Shown: positions 9,378 through 17,818, numbered from the stretch's first letter. The stretch: DNA of 64,000 nucleotides from Mangrovimonas sp. ST2L15 (GCF_001280515.1 NZ_LBIQ01000030.1:1506501-1570500), one strand, 5' to 3'. Translations and numbers: made by a program. Notes: generated by a model not told the origin, from the letters alone.

Positions 9378-9407
9378 TTTGAAATTCGAGAAATAACAAT
9401 ATCTTTG
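9378..9407 (+). promoter_or_regulatory. Bacteroidota-type promoter for tRNA-Pro
   Basis: TTTG at 9378-9381 and TATCTTTG at 9400-9407, spaced 18 nt, match the Bacteroidota sigma form TTTG-N19-TAnnTTTG. The tRNA begins 13 nt downstream. It is the cleanest promoter in the window. Confidence 0.8.
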
Positions 9408-9419
9408 CAGTCCAAAATT

Positions 9420-9494
9420 CGGGGTGTAGCGTAGCCCGGTTATCGCGCCACGTTTGGGACGTGGAGGCCGCAGGTTCGAATCCTGCCACCCCGA
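9420..9494 (+). tRNA. tRNA-Pro (anticodon UGG)
   Basis: Full cloverleaf. The 7-bp acceptor stem is CGGGGTG/CACCCCG with discriminator A at 9494. The anticodon stem is CCACG/CGTGG around loop TTTGGGA, with anticodon TGG at 9455-9457. The T-arm is GCAGG-TTCGAAT-CCTGC. The CCA end is not encoded (the sequence continues CAG). A hairpin terminator follows directly, so it is a single-gene transcription unit. Confidence 0.97.
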
Positions 9495-9500
9495 CAGAAA

Positions 9501-9527
9501 GCTGAACAGAAATGTTCGGCTTTTTTT
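9501..9527 (+). terminator. Rho-independent terminator after tRNA-Pro
   Basis: Stem GCTGAACA/TGTTCGGC (one G-T wobble), loop GAAA, followed by seven T. It begins 7 nt after the tRNA. Confidence 0.85.
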
Positions 9528-9796
9528 GTGCTTTTTATTTTGGGTTTGTGGTTGGAATTAACAATGAGCAACTAACAATGTACAATTACCAATAATCAAT
9601 AATTAAAAAGAGACAAGAATTAAGATTTTATAGGTAATGGTAAGAGGGCGAAATGGAGGCAACCAATTGTATGCCAAGGCTTTTATTTGTTCTTATTATT
9701 TGGTTTATGGAAGTTCCTAGTTTGTGTAGGAAATTTATTTATTTTTCGGGTTTATTTATTCCTTTATTATGTGAAATTTTCAAAAAGCAAGAATTG
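9528..9796. other. Intergenic stretch with a low-complexity AACAAT/CAATAAT tract
   Basis: No convincing gene starts here. Positions 9556-9606 consist of degenerate near-repeats (aacaatgagc, aacaatgtac, aattaccaat, aatcaataat). An open frame from 9653 joins the lipoprotein ORF, but its first 48 codons lack a good start context and would place two hydrophobic segments before the real signal peptide. Confidence 0.5.
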
Positions 9797-10336
9797 ATGA
9801 TAACATTGAAAACCCTAAAAGTATTATATAAAAGAATAGTTTTATGTTTTTTAATCTTTATCCTTTTTTCGGAATGTGGATCAAGTAAAGAAATTAAAAA
9901 ACTTTCAACTCAATTAAATTGCTCAAAAAAGATTTGCTTTGTTTGGGATGACAACAGTAATTTCGTAAAATACATAAAAAAAGGTAACCACAAAGACTCT
10001 TATGCTTCCTTTTGGAAAGGGAAGAAATTGAATCATAAAGAAATTTTTATTAAGTCTGTTAAGGAGTTTAATGATAAATACGAAGGAGAATATTTCTATT
10101 CTGAAAATTACGACTTTTCCAAAGATTCAATTATTCATGTTTCTGTAAGGTTGGAAAAAGTGATTTTTAACATAGGTTTTTCAAAATTGATAACTGATGT
10201 ACGGCTCGTATACTCAACTCCTGATAAAGAAGTTGGTTTAATTGGAACAAGTAATGGATATAAGGGAGAAAAATTATATCTGAAATGTTTCGAGGATGCA
10301 AATTTACAATTTCTACTTTCCCAATGTAACAACTGA
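9797..10336 (+). CDS. Putative lipoprotein of unknown function
   Basis: A 179-residue protein taken from the ATG at 9797, giving a compact signal peptide (basic n-region, hydrophobic core) ending at Cys27 in FSEC-GSS. The -1 Glu is unusual for a lipobox, so lipidation is uncertain. The mature part is Lys-rich with alternating hydrophobics and suggests a small beta-containing domain; no family recognised. The in-frame start at 9653 is less likely. Base composition is lower in G+C than the flanking core genes and there is no operon partner. Confidence 0.55.
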   Translation: MITLKTLKVLYKRIVLCFLIFILFSECGSSKEIKKLSTQLNCSKKICFVWDDNSNFVKYIKKGNHKDSYASFWKGKKLNHKEIFIKSVKEFNDKYEGEYFYSENYDFSKDSIIHVSVRLEKVIFNIGFSKLITDVRLVYSTPDKEVGLIGTSNGYKGEKLYLKCFEDANLQFLLSQCNN

Positions 10337-10537
10337 AAATTCACACAAGAGGAATTGAATGAAAAAACAATTCCATTTTTACTTTTTGGTGTTGGTTCTC
10401 CAGCCTGTAATTTGTACAGGAAGGCTAACATGAAGTTCTCCCAATTTTTCTATCTTGGTTTTGTAATCAAAAAATGCTAGCGGATTTTCCTTGCAACAAA
10501 CCAAACACAAAGCGTTAGTATTAATACGAGAATCAAA
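10337..10537. other. Intergenic stretch between two orphan ORFs
   Basis: No gene supported. A small hairpin CCTGTA-ATTTG-TACAGG lies at 10402-10418. Minus-strand frames across it run antisense into both neighbouring genes and look like shadows. Confidence 0.4.
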
Positions 10538-10999
10538 ATGGGAATATTGGACTTTATATTTGGAAAGACAATAAAAATAGATGATGAGTTTTTCGGGAAA
10601 ATGATTTTTCTTGAAGACAAAAGGGAACCGCTTAAAAGCTATTTTGAATGCAAAAGACATTTCAAACCAACTGATGACATTATTGAAATAGGAATAACAG
10701 GAGATGTAAGCGGACCGACAAAGATACAGATAGATTTTTTTCTAAAAATCGAATCTGATTATGATAAAATTGCTTCGTCAATAAAACCAATGATTGAAAA
10801 TGAATTTCGGAATTGGAATGAGGATTTTAAAATAGCTGACTTTAAAAATGAATTTAAAGCTGTTTACCTTTTCTTGTCTCGTTGTGAAAAAGAACCAATA
10901 GTTTGGGAAATCGCATTTGAAAGCGAGCACAACTTAAACCATACATTCACTTTGACAATGAATGATTTACATGCGACTGAAATATTAATAGACGGATAA
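10538..10999 (+). CDS. Hypothetical cytosolic protein
   Basis: A 153-residue protein with no signal peptide or membrane segment. It starts MGILDFIFGK, a short amphipathic opening seen in many orphan and immunity-like small proteins, and is rich in acidic and aromatic residues. No family recognised. It stands alone, AT-rich, between repeat-like intergenic regions, and a hairpin-forming element follows the stop within 10 nt. This fits a recently acquired single-gene cassette (inference). Confidence 0.55.
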   Translation: MGILDFIFGKTIKIDDEFFGKMIFLEDKREPLKSYFECKRHFKPTDDIIEIGITGDVSGPTKIQIDFFLKIESDYDKIASSIKPMIENEFRNWNEDFKIADFKNEFKAVYLFLSRCEKEPIVWEIAFESEHNLNHTFTLTMNDLHATEILIDG

Positions 11000-11334
11000 A
11001 AAAGTACAGTTGCTAAGCCGTGTAAAATAATTGTATGGTTCTAGCCAACTCAGAAAACCAATCTTCAAAGAATTAAAGAGAATTAATGTATTTATTAAGC
11101 TTTAGGGTGTTTTCTTTGCTGATAAAACAATTGGGAAGGATCATAAATAGAACTTGTTCTTCTCTAACATCTCCATTATCATATTCACGACACAACTTCA
11201 AGATCATTTAAGGGTTGTTAAGGTTTTAGGATTTCGTTTGAAATATTCCTAATTCTCTGGGATAGTTGCGTATTCTTATGGGGGTTCCACTTATATGTGG
11301 TAATTTTGTATAAATCATTGAAAAATAATTTATT
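11000..11334. other. 335-bp intergenic region with an imperfect inverted repeat
   Basis: Begins with AGTTGCTAAGCC at about 11008-11019 and GGTTCTAGCCAACT at about 11037-11050, which pair as an imperfect hairpin just after the orphan ORF. The rest is AT-rich with no ORF; the promoter of the downstream FKBP gene presumably lies near its right end. Confidence 0.5.
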
Positions 11335-11763
11335 ATGAGTCGAGTAAAGGAAGACGATACGGTAAAAGTACATTACACTGGAAAGCTAAAGAACGGTCAA
11401 GTTTTTGATACGTCTCTTCAAAGAGAGCCTCTAGAGTTTACTTTGGGCCAAGGAATGTTGATTCCTGGGTTTGAAAATGCCGTGGTAGGAATGGAAGTGA
11501 ATGAAAAGAAAACTACAGAAATCCCGATGGAACAAGCCTACGGAGATATTAATAAAGAATTGTTCCACAGAGTAGAAAGGAATCAATTGCCTCAAGACAT
11601 AACACCAGAATTAGGGATGGGATTAACTTCTCGTTCTGAGGATGGGAGAGAGCACCAATTTAAAATCGTTGATGTGAAAGAGGATCACATCATTGTTGAT
11701 GGGAACCATCCATTGGCCGGACAAGATCTTACTTTTGAGTTAGAGCTTGTAGAAATTTTATAA
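11335..11763 (+). CDS. FKBP-type peptidyl-prolyl isomerase, SlyD-like
   Basis: A 142-residue cytosolic prolyl isomerase/chaperone. The FKBP core opens with DDTVKVHYTGKLKNGQVFDTS and contains LGQGMLIPGFENAVVGM. Between the strands sits the insert-in-flap chaperone domain (about residues 68-120), as in SlyD. The C-terminus closes the FKBP fold (NHPLAGQDLTFELELVEI). The His-rich metal-binding tail of enterobacterial SlyD is absent. Single gene with its own terminator. Confidence 0.92.
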   Translation: MSRVKEDDTVKVHYTGKLKNGQVFDTSLQREPLEFTLGQGMLIPGFENAVVGMEVNEKKTTEIPMEQAYGDINKELFHRVERNQLPQDITPELGMGLTSRSEDGREHQFKIVDVKEDHIIVDGNHPLAGQDLTFELELVEIL

Positions 11764-11800
11764 GTTGCAACGAGCCCTTAATTCACGGCAAAAAATATAG

Positions 11801-11832
11801 AAAACCACAGTCTAAACTGTGGTTTTTTGTTT
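11801..11832 (+). terminator. Rho-independent terminator after the SlyD-like gene
   Basis: AAAACCACAG-TCTAAA-CTGTGGTTTT followed by TTGTTTT; 8-bp GC-containing stem. Confidence 0.85.
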
Positions 11833-11964
11833 TAATTCCATCGTGTATTTTCAATAATCCCCTTAAGACCTAGTTAGCTTAAAAAATTACTAATTTTATA
11901 AAGACTAAGTGACAACCCTTTAAATCATATTTAAGGTTAAAGCTAAAACATATAGAAAAAAGTA

Positions 11965-13032
11965 ATGACACTTGAGGATTTAGGATATACTTTAGAATTT
12001 GAAAATTATAGAAAGGACCAAAATCTTGATTCTTTTGGAGTGGGACGTGTTATCTCAGAGCATAAGGAAAGATACGTTGTAAAAACCAGTGACAAAGAAT
12101 ATGATGGTGAAATAATTGGGAACTTGCGTTTTACAGCCCAAAGCAGGTCTGATTTTCCCGCTGTGGGTGATTGGGTCGCGATTTCTGAATATGATGAAAA
12201 TAAGGTCCTTATTCATTCTGTTTTTCCAAGGAAAACGATTATTGAACGGCAAGCCGTAGGAAAACAAGGGGAGAAACAAATTATAGCGACAAATATCGAT
12301 TATGCCTTTATTGTTCAGGCTGTTGATAGGGATTTTAATATCAACCGAATTGAAAGGTATTTGACCATTTGCAATACATCTAACGTAAAGCCAATTATTA
12401 TTCTCAATAAAATTGATTTGATAAATGAAGGCGCTTTATTAAAGCTGATAACAACTGTTCAAGAAAGGATAAACCAAATACCCGTATTCCCTATAAGCAA
12501 TGCGTCACGACAAGGATTTGAAAAACTGACAAAGCATATAGAAAAGGGAAATACCTATTGTCTGTTGGGCTCATCTGGAGTAGGGAAATCAACCCTTTTG
12601 AATAGCCTTTCTGGGAAGCAATTGATGAAAACCAATACCATTAGTGCAAGCACAAGCAAAGGACGACACATTACTACGCACCGTGAATTATTGGTGCTCG
12701 AAAATGGCGGTATTCTTATTGACAATCCGGGAATGAGAGAAGTGGGAATTGCAGATGCTACCGATGGATTAGAATTGACATTTGAAGCTATAATTGAATT
12801 GTCCAAAGATTGTAAATTTAAAGATTGTACCCATACGTCTGAAGTGGGTTGTGCCGTTTTGAAAGCAGTTGAAAGTCATGATATAGATAAATCGTCCTAC
12901 GAAAACTTCTTGAAAATGGAACGTGAAAAGGAGCACTTTGAGTCAACAGTTGCTGAAAAACGCAAGAAGGACAAGGATTTTGGGAAAATGATAAAGAATT
13001 ATAAAAAGCGAAATAAGCACAACAATATTTAA
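11965..13032 (+). CDS. rsgA: Ribosome small subunit-dependent GTPase A
   Basis: A circularly permuted GTPase that checks late 30S maturation. The 355-residue protein has an N-terminal OB-fold (about 25-95). The permuted G motifs come in order: G4 NKID (148-151), G1 GSSGVGKST (202-210) and G3 DNPG (253-256). The C-terminal zinc knuckle has C283, C288, H290 and C296. A highly charged Lys-rich tail follows. The order G4-G1-G3 is diagnostic of the YjeQ/RsgA family. Monocistronic. Confidence 0.96.
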   Translation: MTLEDLGYTLEFENYRKDQNLDSFGVGRVISEHKERYVVKTSDKEYDGEIIGNLRFTAQSRSDFPAVGDWVAISEYDENKVLIHSVFPRKTIIERQAVGKQGEKQIIATNIDYAFIVQAVDRDFNINRIERYLTICNTSNVKPIIILNKIDLINEGALLKLITTVQERINQIPVFPISNASRQGFEKLTKHIEKGNTYCLLGSSGVGKSTLLNSLSGKQLMKTNTISASTSKGRHITTHRELLVLENGGILIDNPGMREVGIADATDGLELTFEAIIELSKDCKFKDCTHTSEVGCAVLKAVESHDIDKSSYENFLKMEREKEHFESTVAEKRKKDKDFGKMIKNYKKRNKHNNI

Positions 13033-13150
13033 AAGTAATTGTTTATCCTCGTCTAATTCTGAAAACCCGTGGTATTTTTGATGTTCATCAATTTTTGAAA
13101 TTGAAGCTTGAAAATGACTTAGAAACCGTTACCGCACCTAAAAAAACTTA

Positions 13151-13684
13151 ATGGATCATTATATTTTCAAATCGGATAGACTGGGATTTAGAAATTGGAC
13201 TGAGGAGGACAAATCTAAAATGGGAATGATTAACTCAGACCCAAAAGTGATGGAGCATTTTCCGTCAATACCAACTCAAAAACAGACGGATGAATTTATT
13301 GACAGAATGAGAAATCAATTTTCTAAAAACGGATTTTGCTATTTTGCTGTTGACAAACTTGAAAATAATGAATTCATAGGCTTTATTGGAATTGCAGAAC
13401 AAACTTTTGAGTCAGATTTTACCCCCTGTGTAGATATAGGGTGGAGATTAGCTCAAGCTGAATGGGGAAAAGGATTTGCAACAGAAGGCGCAAAAAAATG
13501 CTTAGAATTTGCATTTAATGAGATGGGACTGGAGAACATAAAATCAATCTGTCCTGAGATTAATACCCGATCAGAAAAAGTGATGAAAAAAATAGGAATG
13601 AAAAAATTTAAAAGTTTTAATCACCCTTTACTTTTTGAATATAAAGAATTAGAAAAGTGTGTGCTTTATGAAATTGAAAAATAA
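13151..13684 (+). CDS. GNAT family N-acetyltransferase (RimJ/RimL type)
   Basis: A 177-residue single GNAT domain. The N-terminal pattern SDRLGFRNWTEEDKSKM matches RimJ/RimL-like enzymes. The acetyl-CoA-binding region is QAEWGKGFATEGAKKCLEFAF, and the C-terminal segment carries NTRSEKVMKKIGM. Such enzymes acetylate protein N-termini or small amines; the substrate cannot be told. It stands alone between rsgA and a Crp-family gene. Confidence 0.9.
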   Translation: MDHYIFKSDRLGFRNWTEEDKSKMGMINSDPKVMEHFPSIPTQKQTDEFIDRMRNQFSKNGFCYFAVDKLENNEFIGFIGIAEQTFESDFTPCVDIGWRLAQAEWGKGFATEGAKKCLEFAFNEMGLENIKSICPEINTRSEKVMKKIGMKKFKSFNHPLLFEYKELEKCVLYEIEK

Positions 13685-13753
13685 CGTTTGGAAATATAAA
13701 ACTGAGCTAAAAATTGTGATTTCTAGCAACAAATCTTTAGTAACGAAGCAAAA

Positions 13754-14317
13754 ATGAAAAACTATTTAGCAACCTTTGGTATACTGACGGAAGAGGAAAT
13801 AGATCTATTTGAGAGAAAGGTTTTCCATAAAAAATTAAAAAAGGGAGATTTTTTTATCAAAGAGGGTCAAACCTGCCAAGAGGTAGCCTTTGTAACCTCT
13901 GGATTGTTCAGGTCATTTTATTATTCATCGTTAGAAGAGGAGGTAACTTATTGTTTTACCTTTTCCAACTCATTTGTTAGTGCCTATTCTTCATTTCTTT
14001 CCCAATCTAAAACTGTTGAGAATATTCAAGCTTTAACTGATATTGAACTATTATCCATACCACGTCATGCAATTTTACAATTGGAGCAATCTAGTGTGAA
14101 TTGGTTGAAATTTTTTAAACATATAGCAGAACAAGAATACATCCAGATGGAAAAAAGAATTTTCTTGTTGCAAAAAGAATCCGCAGAAAAACGGTATCTC
14201 GACTTACTCCATAACCATCCCAAATTTTTACAATTAATTCCTCTTAACTTTCTGTCGTCTTATTTAGGGATATCACAAAGACATTTAAGCCGGATAAGAA
14301 AGTCGATATCGAATTAG
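13754..14317 (+). CDS. Crp/Fnr family transcriptional regulator
   Basis: A 187-residue regulator. The N-terminal cyclic-nucleotide-binding-type beta barrel (about 25-115) includes KGDFFIKEGQTCQEVAFVTSGLFR. A dimer helix follows, then a short C-terminal helix-turn-helix (FLSSYLGISQRHLSRIRKS). There are no Fnr cysteines, and the ligand pocket is divergent, so the effector is unknown. It lies 60 nt upstream of the flavodoxin-fold reductase, a frequent arrangement for local one-component regulators, so that gene is a candidate target (inference). Confidence 0.9.
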   Translation: MKNYLATFGILTEEEIDLFERKVFHKKLKKGDFFIKEGQTCQEVAFVTSGLFRSFYYSSLEEEVTYCFTFSNSFVSAYSSFLSQSKTVENIQALTDIELLSIPRHAILQLEQSSVNWLKFFKHIAEQEYIQMEKRIFLLQKESAEKRYLDLLHNHPKFLQLIPLNFLSSYLGISQRHLSRIRKSISN

Positions 14318-14377
14318 ACAAATGTCCTTTCAAAGCTTTTTGATTGTGTAGTTCTTTGTGAAAAACATAGAACAATC

Positions 14378-14956
14378 ATGAAACAAGTATTAATAATCAA
14401 TGGACACCCCGATAAAGAAAGTTTTAATTATGCTTTATCAGAGGCCTATAAAAAGGGAGTAAATACATCTGACGCAATGGTCACTCAGATTAACATCTCA
14501 GAATTGGAATTTAATCCTAATTTAAAGTTTGGTTACCGTAAAAGAATGGACTTGGAACCGGATTTAGTAGCGGCCATGGACAAAATCAAAAAGGCAGACC
14601 ATATGGTATGGCTATTCCCTATGTGGTGGTATGGTTATCCCGCAATTATGAAAGGTTTTATTGATAGAACCTTTCTTCCTGGAATCACTTATCAACCTAT
14701 TGAAGGAAAACCGCTCCCAGAAAAACTTTTGAAAGGAAAGTCCGCCCTTTTAATCATTACGGCCGATACACCAAAATGGTATGATTTCTTAATTATGAAG
14801 CGACCTGCCATAAATCAATTCAAGAAAGGCACGTTGCAATTTTGCGGTATCAACCCTGTTAAAGTGACTTACATCGCGACCATGAAAAACTCGAGTTCCG
14901 ATTTTAGAGAAAAATGGTTAAGAAAAATATCGGTATTAGGAGAACAACTCAAATGA
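14378..14956 (+). CDS. NAD(P)H-dependent oxidoreductase, flavodoxin-like fold
   Basis: A 192-residue quinone reductase-type flavoprotein (NQO1/KefF/MdaB group). The FMN/FAD phosphate loop INGHPDKESFNYAL is at about 6-19. The core motif is MVWLFPMWWYGYPAIMKGFIDRTF, followed by ITYQP. Likely reduces quinones or other electrophiles by two electrons. It is paired with the Crp-type regulator upstream. Confidence 0.9.
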   Translation: MKQVLIINGHPDKESFNYALSEAYKKGVNTSDAMVTQINISELEFNPNLKFGYRKRMDLEPDLVAAMDKIKKADHMVWLFPMWWYGYPAIMKGFIDRTFLPGITYQPIEGKPLPEKLLKGKSALLIITADTPKWYDFLIMKRPAINQFKKGTLQFCGINPVKVTYIATMKNSSSDFREKWLRKISVLGEQLK

Positions 14957-15090
14957 CTTGGCACTTATTAGGAAGTTATTGTAAGGTGCTCATTATTAGT
15001 TTCTTTTTCTATCTTTAAGCGTGAATAAATAACAAAGATGGGATTGTTGAAATGTAGATTTTATTTCAATGAACCATAAACAAACTATAA

Positions 15091-16233
15091 ATGAACAAAA
15101 CCTATTTCTTGCTTTTTTTGACCATTTTTTTAAGTCAGATGCTTCTAGCACAGGATTATCAAGTGTATAAGTCAAAAACGGACACCACTTTTGTGTCATC
15201 CCATTTGGGCTACGAGAAGAAAATCTCTATCATATTGCCAGATGACTGGCAAAATAACAATCAAAAAAAGTACCCGCTGGTTATAATTTTTGATAGGCAA
15301 AATAAAAGAAGTTACGGTCAGATTGTAAACACCATAGACTATTTAACGGCTGCAGAACAAATGCCACGTTCTATTATTATAGGCATTGAGTCTGATAATT
15401 CTAAACGGATAAGTGAGGCGAAAAGCCCCAAGTCTTCTAAAGACGGTAAAGCGCATCTCAATGAAAAATTTCTCTTTGATGAGATTATAAAATTGGCCGA
15501 AACAAGATATAAAGCAAGTTCGTTTAGAGTCTTAATTGGTCATTCCTGGTATGGTCATTTTACCACATCCATGTTTGTTAAGAATATTGAGGGTTTATCT
15601 GCGGTGATTGCCTTAGATCCATTTTTTAAGCAAGAAAACATTTCTCTAACTGATTCCCTTTCGGATTTAAATAAACGCGAATTAGAGCACGCCAAATACT
15701 TCCTTTATGCCATAGGCAAAGATTATCCTCAAGATTATAAAGCTGTTGAAAAGGTTAAAGTTGAAAATACCAATTCAAAACTTGATATTCATGGAACTTA
15801 TTTTCCCAAAGCATTTCATCATGCTGTTCCGGGGTTGGGAATTGGGGAGGCCTTGTATGATTTATTTGAATATTGGTCCGTTCAACAATATACTTTTTTT
15901 GAACCCTCAAATAAGAATGTTGACGTATTTGATGAATTAAAAGGCAATTTGATCAATCATTATGGCTCTAACTTGGATTTTTCGTTGGGTGTCTTGAATG
16001 GGAAAGGTTGGGGTTTTTACAATGACGAAGATTACCTGAAAGCTATCAAGGTTTGGGAAGAACTCATTAATCAATATCCAAGTTTTTCTGAAGCTTACCT
16101 TTATATCCTAGATGCGCAACAACAATTGAATCAGGATACTTCAGAAACCATAAGCAAATTCAAAGAGAGCTTGAAACAATCTCAATTTTATTCAAAAGAA
16201 GAAAAGAAAGAACTACTTTCTGAATTAAAATAA
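15091..16233 (+). CDS. Secreted alpha/beta-hydrolase (esterase D type) with C-terminal TPR-like region
   Basis: A 380-residue exported protein with signal peptide cleaved after LLAQ. The esterase domain spans about 30-275. The nucleophile elbow is G150-H151-S152-W153-Y154-G155, with an acidic residue probably at LDPFF and a His in FHHAVPG. The C-terminal 90 residues (DYLKAIKVWEELINQYPSFSEAYLYILDAQ) resemble one or two TPR units, a common extension in Bacteroidota relatives. Substrate unknown; siderophore and ester hydrolases are the nearest functional group. Confidence 0.85.
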   Translation: MNKTYFLLFLTIFLSQMLLAQDYQVYKSKTDTTFVSSHLGYEKKISIILPDDWQNNNQKKYPLVIIFDRQNKRSYGQIVNTIDYLTAAEQMPRSIIIGIESDNSKRISEAKSPKSSKDGKAHLNEKFLFDEIIKLAETRYKASSFRVLIGHSWYGHFTTSMFVKNIEGLSAVIALDPFFKQENISLTDSLSDLNKRELEHAKYFLYAIGKDYPQDYKAVEKVKVENTNSKLDIHGTYFPKAFHHAVPGLGIGEALYDLFEYWSVQQYTFFEPSNKNVDVFDELKGNLINHYGSNLDFSLGVLNGKGWGFYNDEDYLKAIKVWEELINQYPSFSEAYLYILDAQQQLNQDTSETISKFKESLKQSQFYSKEEKKELLSELK

Positions 16234-16427
16234 TGACATATATACCTCATTTGTAGTAACATAAGAATCTAATTTTTATAACTTTAACAAAATTCAATTC
16301 CTGTTCCTAGAAAATAGCTAATCCTATTATTGAATTACCTAGTCCTTTTAGATGTTACTAAATAGGTTGGTTTTCGTTGATAGAGAGCATGAAACTTAAA
16401 GTTAAATGAATTGGAACCAATAACATT

Positions 16428-17093
16428 TTGAAAATGGAAATACAGACAAAACCTGAATTAAGAATGGGAGGACTCCTTTTAAGTTTAGGAGCCTTAATAA
16501 CCATAATCTGTATACTTCTTGAGGTCAATGCGGGATGGGCATCACTGGTTGTTGAAATGAAAAGGACTGATTTTGAAGCTGGGAAATTTCTCTACGAAAA
16601 TTGGGATGAAATGAATTCTATTTGGAATTGGGCCCTATATGGGAACGTATTTTTGGCTTTGTCATCTATGATTCTTTTTAAGGTCAACCAGAAAATAGGT
16701 TGGTTTCCATCAAGCCTTTTTTGGGCAGCGTATTTTTTAGGAAGTTTAATACTCATTATTTCATTTGCACTTAGTTTAGGTAGCTATCCCCATGCTTTCA
16801 AGGTCTTAGATGATGAATTGTATCTATTTGAGGCTTTGCGTGGGGCTCCTCTTTTTCTTTTTAATTTGGGAGCTTTATTTCAAACAAGTGTCTTTATCAT
16901 ATATTTTTTTGAAGGATTCAGCAAAAAGGGTAGGGTACCTCAATGGATAGCCGGTATAACACTTTTACTTATGGTCGGTTCTTTTGTTGCAGTCATTCTT
17001 GGAGCAGTGTCCTTTGCTGTTTTTGCTATAACATGTTTTGTTCCGCCATTAGTTTTAGGTCTCTTCTACATGAAGGAAACTTGGAAGACATAA
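16428..17093 (+). CDS. Multi-pass membrane protein of unknown function
   Basis: A 221-residue protein with about six hydrophobic segments (near residues 15-33, 65-85, 95-118, 140-165, 172-190 and 195-215) and short loops. A DUF4386-like assignment is possible but not secure. Its TAA stop overlaps the ATG of a small downstream frame (taATG), suggesting coupled translation of a second product that is now frameshifted. Confidence 0.65.
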   Translation: MKMEIQTKPELRMGGLLLSLGALITIICILLEVNAGWASLVVEMKRTDFEAGKFLYENWDEMNSIWNWALYGNVFLALSSMILFKVNQKIGWFPSSLFWAAYFLGSLILIISFALSLGSYPHAFKVLDDELYLFEALRGAPLFLFNLGALFQTSVFIIYFFEGFSKKGRVPQWIAGITLLLMVGSFVAVILGAVSFAVFAITCFVPPLVLGLFYMKETWKT

Positions 17094-17249
17094 TGAATAT
17101 CAAAACAATAAAACAAATTTGGAAGAACGGTAAAACCAAATGATTTACCTGAATATTACGATTGGAAAGATAAGAATGGGGAGTGGATTTCTCTCATTGA
17201 ACTCGACCGGTTTGATGTGGTCTTTTGTGTTAAGGTTGTCAATGAATAA
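17093..17249 (+). pseudogene. Small gene broken by a one-base frameshift
   Basis: An ATG at 17093-17095 overlaps the preceding stop and encodes MNIKTIKQIWKNGKTK before a stop at about 17141. The adjacent frame continues without interruption from that point to a TAA at 17247-17249, with protein-like content (NDLPEYYDWKDKNGEW, then LIELDRFDVVFCVKVV). Adding one base in the A-rich stretch near 17138 joins them into a coherent product of about 52 residues. It could be a real decay event or a sequencing indel in the A run. Confidence 0.45.
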
Positions 17250-17317
17250 ATTTAAAAAACTTAATTTTAGCTATTAAATTAGAAACCATTTAATCAAAAA
17301 TAAATAGAAACATTAAC

Positions 17318-17689
17318 ATGAAAGTTACGGCTGAAAAAAATGATAAGGTTGCCCAAATGACCTTTGCATCCATTTATCCCCATTATGTGGGTAAAGTGGA
17401 AAAAAAGGGGAGGACCAAAGAAGAACTTCACCAAGTGATAGAATGGCTGACTGGATTTGATGAGGGTCAATTGCAAGACCTGATACAGGAGAAGGCCACT
17501 TTTGAAACCTTTTTTCAAAATGCGACCTTACATCCTAATGCGCATCTTATTAAGGGAGTCATTTGTGGGTATCGAATTGAAGATATTGAATTTGATTTGT
17601 ATCGAAATGTGAGATACTTGGATAAGTTGGTTGATGAATTGGCAAAAGGTCGAGCCTTGGAAAAAATTTTAAGAGAAGAAAAGAAATAG
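17318..17689 (+). CDS. DUF2200 domain-containing protein
   Basis: A 123-residue cytosolic protein that is one whole DUF2200 domain. It shows the signature KVAQMTFASIYPHYVGKVEKKGRTKEELHQVI (split here over residues 10-41), and EWLTGFDE, VICGYRIEDIE and MRNVRYLDKLVDELAKG-type segments. Biochemical function is not known for the family. Confidence 0.9.
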   Translation: MKVTAEKNDKVAQMTFASIYPHYVGKVEKKGRTKEELHQVIEWLTGFDEGQLQDLIQEKATFETFFQNATLHPNAHLIKGVICGYRIEDIEFDLYRNVRYLDKLVDELAKGRALEKILREEKK

Positions 17690-17782
17690 TTTCTCTAAAA
17701 TAAGTCCATTCAAGATTGCTTCAACTTTCACAAGTTTTCTAGCACTAGATCTCAAAATTTAACTTAAAAAAGGTGACAAATT

Positions 17783-17814
17783 TTTGATTGTCATAGAGGT
17801 AAGTTTTATTTTTG
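17783..17814 (+). promoter_or_regulatory. Probable promoter of the copper-acquisition operon
   Basis: TTTG at 17783-17786 and TATTTTTG at 17807-17814 are 20 nt apart and fit TTTG-N19-TAnnTTTG. The predicted transcription start falls at about 17820, on top of the GTG start codon of the first gene, so the transcript would be leaderless or nearly so. Confidence 0.55.
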
Positions 17815-17818
17815 CACT

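Noticed and set aside
10379-10660. Minus-strand frame between and over the orphan ORFs
   Set aside because: Overlaps the plus-strand orphan gene, has no family match or clear start; the plus-strand frame has better protein character.
11000-11060. Classical integron attC site
   Set aside because: Arm orientation is GTT...AAC rather than AAC...GTT and no integron integrase is present.
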